In this document: positions 33,700 through 41,271 of the stretch, one piece after another | Position numbering within the stretch: the first letter of the stretch is position 1 | How the letters are laid out: the number at the start of each line of letters is the position of its first letter | From: Pseudanabaena sp. | GTDB lineage: Bacteria > Cyanobacteriota > Cyanobacteriia > Pseudanabaenales > Pseudanabaenaceae | Reading direction: 5' to 3' | Assembly (NCBI GenBank): GCA_003249035.1 | Contig: QBMK01000002.1 | Coordinates: forward strand, 82,495-146,494 | Length of the DNA stretch: 64,000 nt | Program-made: the position numbers and the translations under genes | Notes under the pieces: generated by a model | Databases searched by the model: none | The model's input: the letters and a program-made list of their open reading frames with translations, nothing else | What the model was told of the DNA's origin: nothing

Positions 33700-35359
33700 G
33701 TTTTGCTTTTTTGTTAGAGGTTTTTTGAGAAGCCTTGCTAGAGGATTTCTCTACTTTTGGCTTGAGAGAACTTGGTTTATGGGATTTGATTTCGACATGA
33801 GCAACTAACCAAGTTCGCAAATTCACTGCTTGCTCGGTATTCAATCTATTCAAGTCAAGCGCTTCTGGAAATAATCGTGGATTGCGCTCGGATATCCAAT
33901 CTGACTTTTCGTTAGAAGCAGACATTGCAAAAGGAATTGGAAATTCAGGCATTCTGGCTAAATAGGGTAAGACATTTTCTTGTTCGCGAAACGCCGATCT
34001 CTGTCGTTCTAATTGCTTGACTCTTTTCTGTCTTGCCTGTTTGTAATCGAGCATCGGTGCAGGATAGCCGTATATCTGCAAATTTCCTGCCAACTTTTCA
34101 ATGGGAACTTCCGACAACTCTGGTAGCCAACGCTTAATAAATTTGCCTTCGGGATCGCATCTAGTGATCGCCACTTGCCCTGGATTGTAAATCCGCGTCC
34201 ATGATTTATCGACACAGTGAGTGACCCCTGCTTGCATTGCCCATTGATAATGGTCGATCGCGCAGTCCGCATCAAGCAAATGCTGCATAAAGTGTAAAGC
34301 TCCGTAACGCCAATCCATTCCCAATAGGTTGCTCAGAAAGCTGGAATATATAGCTCGACTACGAAAGTTCAACTCTTTCCAGCCTCCCGTTGCTTGCAAA
34401 CACCGAGCCGCCGCATCAACGATGGGAAATCCCGTCAGTCCCTGTTGCCATTTTTGATAGCACTCAAGATCGAATTCCCATCCTTCATCGTCAAAGATTG
34501 AGTATAGCGATCGCAATTCTAGCTGAGGTATATAGCGAAATCTCTGATGGAAGCCACTCCCCCAACGCAATCGCGAAATTAGCTGCTTGCTGCTACGGCG
34601 AACCCGAAAATCGGGATCGTTGGTAAAGGCTTTAGCAAATTGCACACATTCTCTTATCGAAATTGCGCCAACTTTGATATAAGGACTTAAGCCCGTGGTG
34701 GCTTCAGCGCTAGGATAGGATAGTTGCCAATAATAACTTTCGGCTTTGCTATCAAAAAATTCTTTGAGAAGCGATCTCGCTGGTTCCGTTCCCCCTGCGG
34801 GAATGATTTTGAGATCGCTTTTATGCCCTAGCTCTTCTAATGTGGGAATAGGTTCGCTAGTTATATCGTCTGGTACGACTATTCTCTGAGGTGGCGGCGC
34901 GATCGGCGCATTCATATCTTCGTACCAGCGATCGCGATACTTGGGATAGGCAATTAGTTCGTCAATACTAGCTGGTGGCTCGAACCAGCGTATTTTCATT
35001 TGTCGTTCGGCTAAAGCAACATTCAGCTTGGCATCTCTGACTCGGCAATAGATGCGATCGCAATCCGTATGTGCGTATATTCCCTCCGCTTGGCTTTCGG
35101 CAATCAGATTCGGTAAAATTTCTATGGGATTGCCAATTCTTAAAATTAATCTGCCGCCAAGTTTCCGCAGATCTAGATCCAGAGATTTTAGGCATTCCAA
35201 AGTGAAAGCAATCTGGGCGGGACAAGCTTCAGGATGATGCAGTAGCGATCGCTCAAAAATGTAGATCGGAATGACTTGACCTCGGCGAGCCGCTCTTTGC
35301 AAGGGCTCACAATCATGTATGCGTAAATCCTGTCGAAACCAGACAACTGTATGCGGCAT
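33647..35359 (-). CDS. cryptochrome/photolyase-family protein with a C-terminal clamp-binding-like motif
   Basis: A 570-residue flavoprotein: N-terminal antenna domain (VVWFRQDLRIHD), and FAD domain with WGSGFHQRFRY, GFPIVDAAARCLQATGGW and RIYNPGQV...DPEGKFIKRWLPEL. The CPD-photolyase WxW neighbourhood (NNGGWQW in E. coli) reads AIDHYQWAMQAG, so the repaired lesion or the photoreceptor role is uncertain. A Lys/Ser-rich tail (about 520-558) ends QLSLFETLF; QLSLF (562-566) matches the consensus of the bacterial beta-clamp-binding pentamer. Its stop codon lies 53 nt inside the exonuclease gene. Confidence 0.88.
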   Translation of the reverse strand: MPHTVVWFRQDLRIHDCEPLQRAARRGQVIPIYIFERSLLHHPEACPAQIAFTLECLKSLDLDLRKLGGRLILRIGNPIEILPNLIAESQAEGIYAHTDCDRIYCRVRDAKLNVALAERQMKIRWFEPPASIDELIAYPKYRDRWYEDMNAPIAPPPQRIVVPDDITSEPIPTLEELGHKSDLKIIPAGGTEPARSLLKEFFDSKAESYYWQLSYPSAEATTGLSPYIKVGAISIRECVQFAKAFTNDPDFRVRRSSKQLISRLRWGSGFHQRFRYIPQLELRSLYSIFDDEGWEFDLECYQKWQQGLTGFPIVDAAARCLQATGGWKELNFRSRAIYSSFLSNLLGMDWRYGALHFMQHLLDADCAIDHYQWAMQAGVTHCVDKSWTRIYNPGQVAITRCDPEGKFIKRWLPELSEVPIEKLAGNLQIYGYPAPMLDYKQARQKRVKQLERQRSAFREQENVLPYLARMPEFPIPFAMSASNEKSDWISERNPRLFPEALDLNRLNTEQAVNLRTWLVAHVEIKSHKPSSLKPKVEKSSSKASQKTSNKKAKPKEEAQAVQLSLFETLF

Positions 35360-35529
35360 AGGATCGTACTAAACTTAATTAACTAGATAATTAGCGATGT
35401 GTCATTCTTAGCCTTCCACATCATCATTTCGTAATTAATTTCAGTATATCAAGATTCTAATTTGTACGGCTTAAATCGACTGCTATTGCAGCATGAAACG
35501 AATTAATGGCGATTGCAAAGTTAAGAAAT

Positions 35530-35620
35530 TGATAAGCGATCGCCTGCATTAAACCCTTTAACAGATAGATAATTGAGGCGCTCGCCTAGAAATCAAGGCT
35601 CAAAGTATTAGCAATCGCTT
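35530..35620. repeat. HIP1 composite repeat (diverged copy)
   Basis: This contains AAGCGATCGCCTGCATTAAACCC, AACAGATAGATAATTGAGGCGC and CTAGAAATCAAGGCTCAAAG, a diverged copy of both modules in tandem between the photolyase start and the nuclease-like gene. Confidence 0.55.
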
Positions 35621-36260
35621 AAATTGTCAAATCGCCAATATAAGCACCAATTTGTTTAAGACCCTGCAAAACTTGGATACGTTCTTCTGTATTTTCAAGT
35701 AACCGATAAGTATGCGATCGCGTATATTGAGGGGCATTTTGGTGGCGATCGCACTTCAAGAACAATACTTCTCTTCCATTTGTAACCATTCCATAGCAAC
35801 TTGGCTGTATGTTGGGAGCGCTCAACAAATAAGTAAGTGCTTGGGGAATTCCCGCAGTAACATCTAGCTTTGCAGGTTTTGATTCGATTACCAAAACCCA
35901 AAAACTATCTTGGATTACCAAAATATCAATTCTGCCTTGAACTGCCATAGCATAAGCTTCGTCAGCAACTTCGATATTGGTACTTACTTCTGCTTTTACC
36001 AAAAAAGGAAACTGATAGAAACTAGCCAAATCTAGCAATGGTGATACCACGACAAGCATCACAATTTCTTCGAGAGGTGGTTCTTCTTGACTGAGATAGG
36101 TATAGTTGCGAGTGAGGCGGTCTAATCCTTGTAGTTCCGCTTCGGTTAAAGTCGGCGCATGATTTAACCATTCATCAAAAAAGCGATCGCTAGAGTCAAG
36201 TCTCAAGCCAAAGGTTTGACGGAGATTGCTAAGGGTAAGGCTACTAGCATTTGTAATCAC
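35619..36260 (-). CDS. PD-(D/E)XK nuclease-like protein, annotated in relatives as restriction subunit R
   Basis: A 213-residue protein with a PD-(D/E)XK-type core: GRIDILVIQDSFWVLVIESKPAKLD, in which the Asp, Glu and Lys lie in the usual order. The N-terminus is helical. Cyanobacterial relatives are labelled restriction endonuclease subunit R, but no helicase or methylase partner is nearby, so it is a solitary protein of unclear function. Confidence 0.75.
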   Translation of the reverse strand: MITNASSLTLSNLRQTFGLRLDSSDRFFDEWLNHAPTLTEAELQGLDRLTRNYTYLSQEEPPLEEIVMLVVVSPLLDLASFYQFPFLVKAEVSTNIEVADEAYAMAVQGRIDILVIQDSFWVLVIESKPAKLDVTAGIPQALTYLLSAPNIQPSCYGMVTNGREVLFLKCDRHQNAPQYTRSHTYRLLENTEERIQVLQGLKQIGAYIGDLTI

Positions 36261-36679
36261 GATTAAATCCTTGTAGTAATTACATGAAGTTTAGAAGTCG
36301 AGACATTTGATCAAGGTTCTAATACCTAATATACGATATATGTAAGAGAAAAAGAGCGATCGCATAGAAATCACGACTCATGGTAAAAGCGATCGCCTTT
36401 AGAAGATAGATTGTTGGTGCGATCGCCTTAACTTGGCTTTGGCTATGAGGAGAAATAACCTTAGCCCAATACGGATATTCGCTAACTTAAATTTAAATAT
36501 TGATATTCACTCGAAAATTGCAATTTGTATCGTAATCAATCAATTCATGCAGGAAACAAGACAACTACCTGCCAGATTAATGTTGAAAGCCGAAATTTGC
36601 CGAATAGATGCGTTACATTGCACTAACACATCCTCCAAATAATTAAGGCTTTCTAATTACGAGCTTATGGAGTGTAGAT
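36261..36679. repeat. intergenic region with a HIP1 composite repeat (short module)
   Basis: Between 36,355 and 36,425 there is GAGCGATCGCATAGAAATC, ACGACTCATGGTAAAAGCG, ATCGCCTTTAGAAGATAG and ATTGTTGGTGCGATCGCC. Beyond it, about 36,447-36,642 could encode a 64-residue peptide, but without a clear ribosome-binding site or recognised domain; I do not call it. Confidence 0.6.
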
Positions 36680-38032
36680 GTGATTACGGACAAGGATAAA
36701 TTTGAAGAGCATATTAACAATCTATCGAACACATCAAATCTATTAGCGCCAGCGGCAGATGGGAAAAAAGAAGCAATAGTAATGTTGGAGCAACCAGAAA
36801 AGCCAAAACCAAAACGCATTAAACCGATCGCATTTGTTTTAACAGGATTAGGCGTTGGCGCAGTCTTGGCGGGTATATTTGGCTATCGATATTGGCAATA
36901 TGCCTCCACCCACCAATCAACAGATAATGCGACAGTAGTTGGGCATATCCACCAAGTTAGTAGCAAAATTGCAGGAACTGTCACCCATGTTCTCGTGAGT
37001 GACAATCAGCAGGTGCAAGTTGGGCAGTTATTAGTAAAGCTCGATCCTACAGACTATGAGAACAAAGTCCAGCAGGCTCAAGCCAAACTAGAATCGTCGA
37101 AACGAACGGCAAACGCCGCTCAAGCGAATATTGACTTAGCATCTCAAACTACTAGTGGCAAGACCACTCAAGCGCAAGGAAATGTCAGCACTGCCTATGC
37201 CGCAATTGCTAATGCTCAAGCTGTTTTGCAAGAGGCGGAAGCGGGAGTTCCCCTTGCACAAGCGCAGGTAGAACAAGTCAATGCCAGTTTGGAAAATGCT
37301 CAAATTGATTACAATCGCTATGATGCTCTTTTCAAGCAGGGTGCGATCGCTAGTCAGCAATTGGATGCAGCTAAAGCCAGCTTGGATATTGCTAAGGCTC
37401 AAAAAAATTCGGCTTTGCAAACAGTGCAACAAGCTAAAGCAAGAGTTGCCCAAGCACAAGAGGGAATTGCCAGCGCTCAAGCTCGACTTGCAGCATCTGG
37501 TGGTGAATTGGAACAAGCTGCTGCTAGCGGCCAGCAAACAACGGTAAATCGTAGCGAGTATGAAGCCGCCCAATCTGCGATCGCGCTGTCGGGGGCTACT
37601 CTCAAAGATGCTGAATTACAACTTTCGTACATTGATGTCTTCGCCACAAATGCAGGACGAATTGGGAAGAAAACTGTGGAAGTAGGTAATCGCATCCAAG
37701 TTGGATCGCCACTCATGGCTGTTGTCGAGAATAATTATTGGATTATAGCTAATTTCAAAGAGACTCAGCTAAACCGCATAAAAACAGGACAGCTTGTAGA
37801 AGTCAAACTAGATGCTTTTCCCGATAGCACTTTCACGGGTCGAGTAGATAGTATTTCTCCCGCCTCTGGCTCTCAATTCTCTTTATTACCACCAGATAAC
37901 GCGACAGGCAACTTCACTAAAGTCGTTCAACGTATTTCCGTAAAAATCACCTTAGATCCACAAAGTGTCAAAGGTTACGAATCACGAATTACCGCAGGCA
38001 TGTCAGCTGAAGTTACAGTCGAAATCAAATAA
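36680..38032 (+). CDS. HlyD/EmrA-type membrane-fusion efflux adaptor
   Basis: A 450-residue periplasmic adaptor: cytosolic start, one membrane helix (about 47-66), lipoyl half-motifs (GTVTHVLVSDNQQVQVGQLLVKLD and its C-terminal counterpart), a long alpha-helical hairpin rich in Ala/Gln (about 125-300), and a beta-barrel end. It links an inner-membrane transporter to the outer membrane. The GTG at 36,680 has GGAG 7 nt before it, so it is the preferred start. The partner MFS gene immediately downstream is only a fragment. Confidence 0.9.
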   Translation: MITDKDKFEEHINNLSNTSNLLAPAADGKKEAIVMLEQPEKPKPKRIKPIAFVLTGLGVGAVLAGIFGYRYWQYASTHQSTDNATVVGHIHQVSSKIAGTVTHVLVSDNQQVQVGQLLVKLDPTDYENKVQQAQAKLESSKRTANAAQANIDLASQTTSGKTTQAQGNVSTAYAAIANAQAVLQEAEAGVPLAQAQVEQVNASLENAQIDYNRYDALFKQGAIASQQLDAAKASLDIAKAQKNSALQTVQQAKARVAQAQEGIASAQARLAASGGELEQAAASGQQTTVNRSEYEAAQSAIALSGATLKDAELQLSYIDVFATNAGRIGKKTVEVGNRIQVGSPLMAVVENNYWIIANFKETQLNRIKTGQLVEVKLDAFPDSTFTGRVDSISPASGSQFSLLPPDNATGNFTKVVQRISVKITLDPQSVKGYESRITAGMSAEVTVEIK

Positions 38033-38038
38033 TTTTGT

Positions 38039-38200
38039 ATGCAAACAACTGAGAACCAATCCTTATTCCCTGCACTGCGATCGCGAAACTATCGCTTATT
38101 TTTTGCGGGTCAGGGGGTGTCTTTGATTGGCACATGGATGACCCAAATCGCAACTGTATGGCTGGTTTATCATCTTATACCAAAACTAAAAATGGCGTAG
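38039..38200 (+). pseudogene. truncated MFS transporter gene, interrupted by a MITE-like element
   Basis: From ATG 38,039, about 45 residues match the N-terminus of DHA-type MFS transporters: an RNYRLFFAGQGVSLIGTWMTQIATVWLVYHL stretch. The frame then runs into the element at 38,178 and stops in its sequence. Even with the element removed, the frame ends within 40 nt in sequence that looks like an IS relic. The HlyD partner therefore has no cognate transporter here. Confidence 0.8.
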
Positions 38201-38277
38201 CCATTTTAGTTTTTAAAACCCTTACTGGGTTTGGTTTTTAATTCACATAAGTGTCGTCATACTTTTGTGAATTGGTA
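38178..38277 (+). mobile_element. MITE-like element copy 1
   Basis: A 100-bp element starting TACCAAAACTAAAAATGGC and ending ACTTTTGTGAATTGGTA, flanked by TTA at 38,175-38,177 and 38,278-38,280. It contains two palindromes (AAATGGCGTAGCCATTT and the AAGTGTCGTCATACTTTT part). It sits inside the truncated MFS gene. Confidence 0.85.
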
Positions 38278-38314
38278 TTAGCATTAGCTTGAGTGAAAAT
38301 ATAGAACTCTCAAC

Positions 38315-38428
38315 TTAGAGGCTGTTTGAGAATAGAAGGGATTAAGCTAAATGGTTGGGCATGATGCGAATCATAGTGACATAAATGAAAGTTTAAAACA
38401 TTTGCGGTAGAAGTTATCTGAAGTAACC
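38315..38428 (-). pseudogene. possible IS5-type insertion-sequence relic
   Basis: GAGGCTGTTTGAGAATAG at about 38,318 resembles an IS5-family terminal repeat. On the minus strand, the following bases could encode a short transposase C-terminus (FIYVTMIRIMPNHLA then stop). Only the end remains. The assignment rests on resemblance and is weak. Confidence 0.35.
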
Positions 38429-38506
38429 CTATGGATTCGGACAGTAGATTAACGAGATTAAATAAGCTATTCTCATATTTGAACAGTCAGTTACAGACGC
38501 AAAGTT

Positions 38507-39625
38507 ATGCAAGATTTGATGAATCTCAGTTCCGACGTGAGTTTGGCTCCCTTGAACCGAAAACCTTCTCCTCAGGACATGGATCAAGCCATCCGCGATG
38601 CCGTATTTGCCGTCGATAGCCTTGACTGGCTCCAGCCCGGTGACACGGTATTCATTAAACCGGTGATTAACTCAGGCAAGCCTTACCCATCGACCACCAG
38701 TCCCTTAGCAGTGGCAAGCATGATTGGCTTGCTTAAGGAAAAAGGAGCAAGTCGGGTCGTCGTTGGTGACATGAGCGGGGTTGGGCTTCTCCACCAGAGT
38801 CCAGAGGGTTGTAAAGGCAGTACCCGCAGTCTGGCGAAGAGTGCAGGGCTGTTGAATATCGTTCTAGACGCTGGGGCAGAGTGGGCTTTTTTCGAGGAAG
38901 CAGGCTGGGAGAGTTTCTATGAAGAACAGCCAGCCCCAGGCTCCCACTGGGAGAGGGGTATCATGCTGCCTAACGTACTTCAGGAGGTAGATCACATCGT
39001 GTCAATGCCACGCTGTAGCCGCCACGCCCTGATGGGGAATACCCTCGGGCTTAAGTCTGTGGTTGGCTACATGCGCTACGACACCAGATTGGAGTACCAT
39101 CATGCCGCCAAGAGCATCCAAGAAAAAACTGCCGAGGCAAACACCGTTCCCACCCTTTTACAAAAGCAACGTCTGGTCGTTACAGCAGCAGATAAGGTGC
39201 TAGCAACTTTTGGACCGGATTTGGGCCACGTGATCGCCCCATCACAGGGTTTGGTCATTGCCTCCCGTTCAGTGATAGCGCATGATTTAATATCCCTAGC
39301 TTGGTTGATTGTGCAATGGCGTCAGGCACCGTGGCTCAACAAACAGTTTTTAACCGACCCTAGTAGTAACAAAATCGTGACAAATATAGCGAACCATTTG
39401 GTCGCTGGCATTTTGGGTGGCTGGAAATGGGGCATCAGCGCCGAGAATATGGAAAATTCTCCTCAACCGAATATCTGGCGCGATCGCACCCTGCAACGGG
39501 CCTTTGAACTGATGGGAGGGATACCAGATATTCAGTTGCATCCAACCCAGTCCAGCATTTTGCCGCAGCTATTAGCTGAGTTGGCATCAATGGTGGCTTT
39601 GCCCTCAGCTTCAAGAGCGGCGTAA
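38507..39625 (+). CDS. DUF362-domain protein
   Basis: A 372-residue protein with the DUF362 pattern: WLQPGDTVFIKPVINSG, STTSPLAVASMIGLLKEKGASRVVVGDMSG, GWKWGI near the end, and LMGNTLGLKSVVGYMRYD in the middle. Ferredoxin-like 4Fe-4S motifs seen in longer relatives are absent. The function is unknown. No clear ribosome-binding site precedes ATG 38,507, and an upstream start in another frame is unlikely. The following genes are on the opposite strand. Confidence 0.8.
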   Translation: MQDLMNLSSDVSLAPLNRKPSPQDMDQAIRDAVFAVDSLDWLQPGDTVFIKPVINSGKPYPSTTSPLAVASMIGLLKEKGASRVVVGDMSGVGLLHQSPEGCKGSTRSLAKSAGLLNIVLDAGAEWAFFEEAGWESFYEEQPAPGSHWERGIMLPNVLQEVDHIVSMPRCSRHALMGNTLGLKSVVGYMRYDTRLEYHHAAKSIQEKTAEANTVPTLLQKQRLVVTAADKVLATFGPDLGHVIAPSQGLVIASRSVIAHDLISLAWLIVQWRQAPWLNKQFLTDPSSNKIVTNIANHLVAGILGGWKWGISAENMENSPQPNIWRDRTLQRAFELMGGIPDIQLHPTQSSILPQLLAELASMVALPSASRAA

Positions 39626-39662
39626 GCAAGACAACTGCAATCAATGGTACTTACTTGAGTCA

Positions 39663-39762
39663 TGCCAATTAACAAAAGTGTAGCTGCACTTTTGTTAATT
39701 GGAAATCAAACCCAGCAAGGGTTTTAAAGCACAAAATTGCTACGCCATTTTGTGCTTTGGTA
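39663..39762 (-). mobile_element. MITE-like element copy 2
   Basis: A 100-bp element, TGCCAATTAACAAAAGTG to GCTTTGGTA, opposite in orientation to copy 1. The 3-bp duplication is TCA (39,660-39,662 and 39,763-39,765). The right TCA is the TGA stop codon of the minus-strand gene at 39,763, so the element is inserted exactly at the end of that gene. Confidence 0.85.
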
Positions 39763-40266
39763 TCAGGCAGGCTTTTCAGGTTCGGACAAAATAGACTGCT
39801 GCGAAATCTCTGAATTGGGGACAATGGAAGGTGGCTCAATCTCTGGGTCGGGGAATATAGAACGCTGCTCGATCCAGTAGCCGATAGTCCATATCGAAAC
39901 GATGGAATCCACGATTAAAACAGGAAAGTAGCCGTAGGTGTTTTCATTGGCAAACCCGCGAGAGGCTAAATAGAGCAGAACCATCCAGAATTTTTCCGCA
40001 AACGAGTAGAATACGACCGGGGGACGCCAAGATTTCTTGAACGAGGCAACTACCATCACCACGCCCATAAAGCCAACCATCACGCCCCAGTGGTTGTAGA
40101 AGAAGTAATGTCCTTGATCGAAATAGTTCGACGCGAAGTTTTCGTCATAAGGGAGTCTCAATATGTTCACGATCGCCCACTTAGGCGCGATCGCATAGAT
40201 AAAGCAGCTAGCCGTAGCCAATCCCATGACTAAGAGCATCTTTGATAGGTGGCGGGTAAAAAACAT
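39763..40266 (-). CDS. membrane protein of unknown function
   Basis: A 167-residue protein with four hydrophobic segments (about 10-30, 58-76, 85-103 and 112-131) and a Pro/Ser/Glu-rich C-terminal tail (about 135-167). I do not recognise a family. The stop codon TGA lies in the target duplication of MITE copy 2 but is native sequence, so the frame is complete. Confidence 0.6.
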   Translation of the reverse strand: MFFTRHLSKMLLVMGLATASCFIYAIAPKWAIVNILRLPYDENFASNYFDQGHYFFYNHWGVMVGFMGVVMVVASFKKSWRPPVVFYSFAEKFWMVLLYLASRGFANENTYGYFPVLIVDSIVSIWTIGYWIEQRSIFPDPEIEPPSIVPNSEISQQSILSEPEKPA

Positions 40267-40384
40267 ATTGGCTTAACTCTCGGTTACTTTCTCACATGAA
40301 TATAACTCAAATGGCAGCCGATAGTAACTGAACCGTGAGGAACGATTCATACGACGGACTACAAAAATATTACATCGCCTCTAA

Positions 40385-40485
40385 TACCAATTTACGAAAG
40401 TGTGCCGACACTTTTGTAAATTAAAAACCAAACCCAGCAAGGGTTTTCAGAACTAAAAATGGCGTAGCCATTTTTAGTTCTGGTA
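40385..40485 (-). mobile_element. MITE-like element copy 3
   Basis: A 101-bp copy beginning TACCAATTTACGAAAGTG and ending GTTCTGGTA, flanked by TAA at 40,382-40,384 and 40,486-40,488. It carries the same GGCGTAGCC and GTGCCGACAC palindromes and lies in the gap between two minus-strand membrane-protein genes. Confidence 0.85.
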
Positions 40486-40538
40486 TAATGAGTGAGAGAA
40501 CGATATTGCAGAAGTCTAATGGAGTTTGAGGAGATTAG

Positions 40539-41033
40539 CTAAGCACCAAAAAGTATCTCTAATATCTTGGGTTTTCCGATTACCCTCACGATTTCCACCC
40601 CAATTGAGTAGACAAATAATAGTACCAAAAGCCAAATTTGAACCACAAAAAAGTGCTGCCAAACTATTTCAGCTTGAATGTTCTGGTGGGCAAGACTCCA
40701 ACTTTGATGTTTTAATAGCTTCGGTATGAGTTCCTCTAGATACCGAAAGAAAAGAGCAATTAGCAAATAAACAAATGTCTTCCAAGCAATATTGTAAATA
40801 AGGGGTTTATCGGGAAATCGGTTAATAAATGGAAGCTTATCCGCGATCAAAATCGCCTTTCCGACTACAAGAGCGCTGACAGAAACCAGTGCCATAGTTG
40901 AAGCGGGAACTCCATGCTCACTCAAGATCAGAGATTCCGTGAGTGCAAGCAAATGAAAGGCAATAAAGAAGAAAATTACTGCAGGAAGTACTTCTAAGAA
41001 TTCCTTCTTGAGGAAATCAAGGATTTTAGCCAT
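40539..41033 (-). CDS. membrane protein of unknown function
   Basis: A 164-residue protein with four predicted helices (about 14-34, 47-66, 83-101 and 130-151). Its helices carry few charges; a Glu-rich loop follows helix 3 (RYLEELIPKLLKH). I do not recognise the family. The N-terminus (MAKILDFLKKEFLEVLP) has an amphipathic helix that could contact the membrane surface. Confidence 0.55.
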   Translation of the reverse strand: MAKILDFLKKEFLEVLPAVIFFFIAFHLLALTESLILSEHGVPASTMALVSVSALVVGKAILIADKLPFINRFPDKPLIYNIAWKTFVYLLIALFFRYLEELIPKLLKHQSWSLAHQNIQAEIVWQHFFVVQIWLLVLLFVYSIGVEIVRVIGKPKILEILFGA

Positions 41034-41103
41034 ACAAATTTCTAGATCTAATTATTCTGAGCAAGTCGATTTATAAAACTGATTATAAAACCGATCTTCA
41101 GTT

Positions 41104-41193
41104 AGAAACCATTGAAGAATTGCCTCAATCCCCCTTTTTAAGGGGGATCTCTTGGAGCTTTTGACTGTAGAAAACAATTCTTAAATGGTTTCT
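41104..41193. repeat. 90-bp palindromic repeat with 19-bp ends
   Basis: The ends AGAAACCATTGAAGAATTG (41,104-41,122) and CAATTCTTAAATGGTTTCT (41,175-41,193) are inverted copies with one mismatch. The middle carries the palindrome CCCCCTTTTTAAGGGGG. The right end also resembles the end of the 11,700 region (AATTCTTAAGTAGTTCCT). It looks like a second small miniature element. Confidence 0.65.
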
Positions 41194-41196
41194 TAA

Positions 41197-41236
41197 AGAG
41201 AAAGGTATCTGCCATTGCTGATAGATACCTTTCTCT
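41197..41236 (-). terminator. hairpin terminator after the arylsulfatase gene
   Basis: A 14-bp perfect stem (41,197-41,210 with 41,223-41,236), with AGAGAAAGGTATCT on one side and a 12-nt loop. It begins 36 nt past the stop of the minus-strand sulfatase gene. Confidence 0.65.
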
Positions 41237-41271
41237 AAATAATTATAATTAACGATGAAACAGGGCAACCT

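Noticed and set aside
36447-36642. A 64-codon plus-strand frame before the HlyD gene
   Set aside because: No Shine-Dalgarno, no recognised family and a location next to repeat sequence; chance is the simplest explanation.
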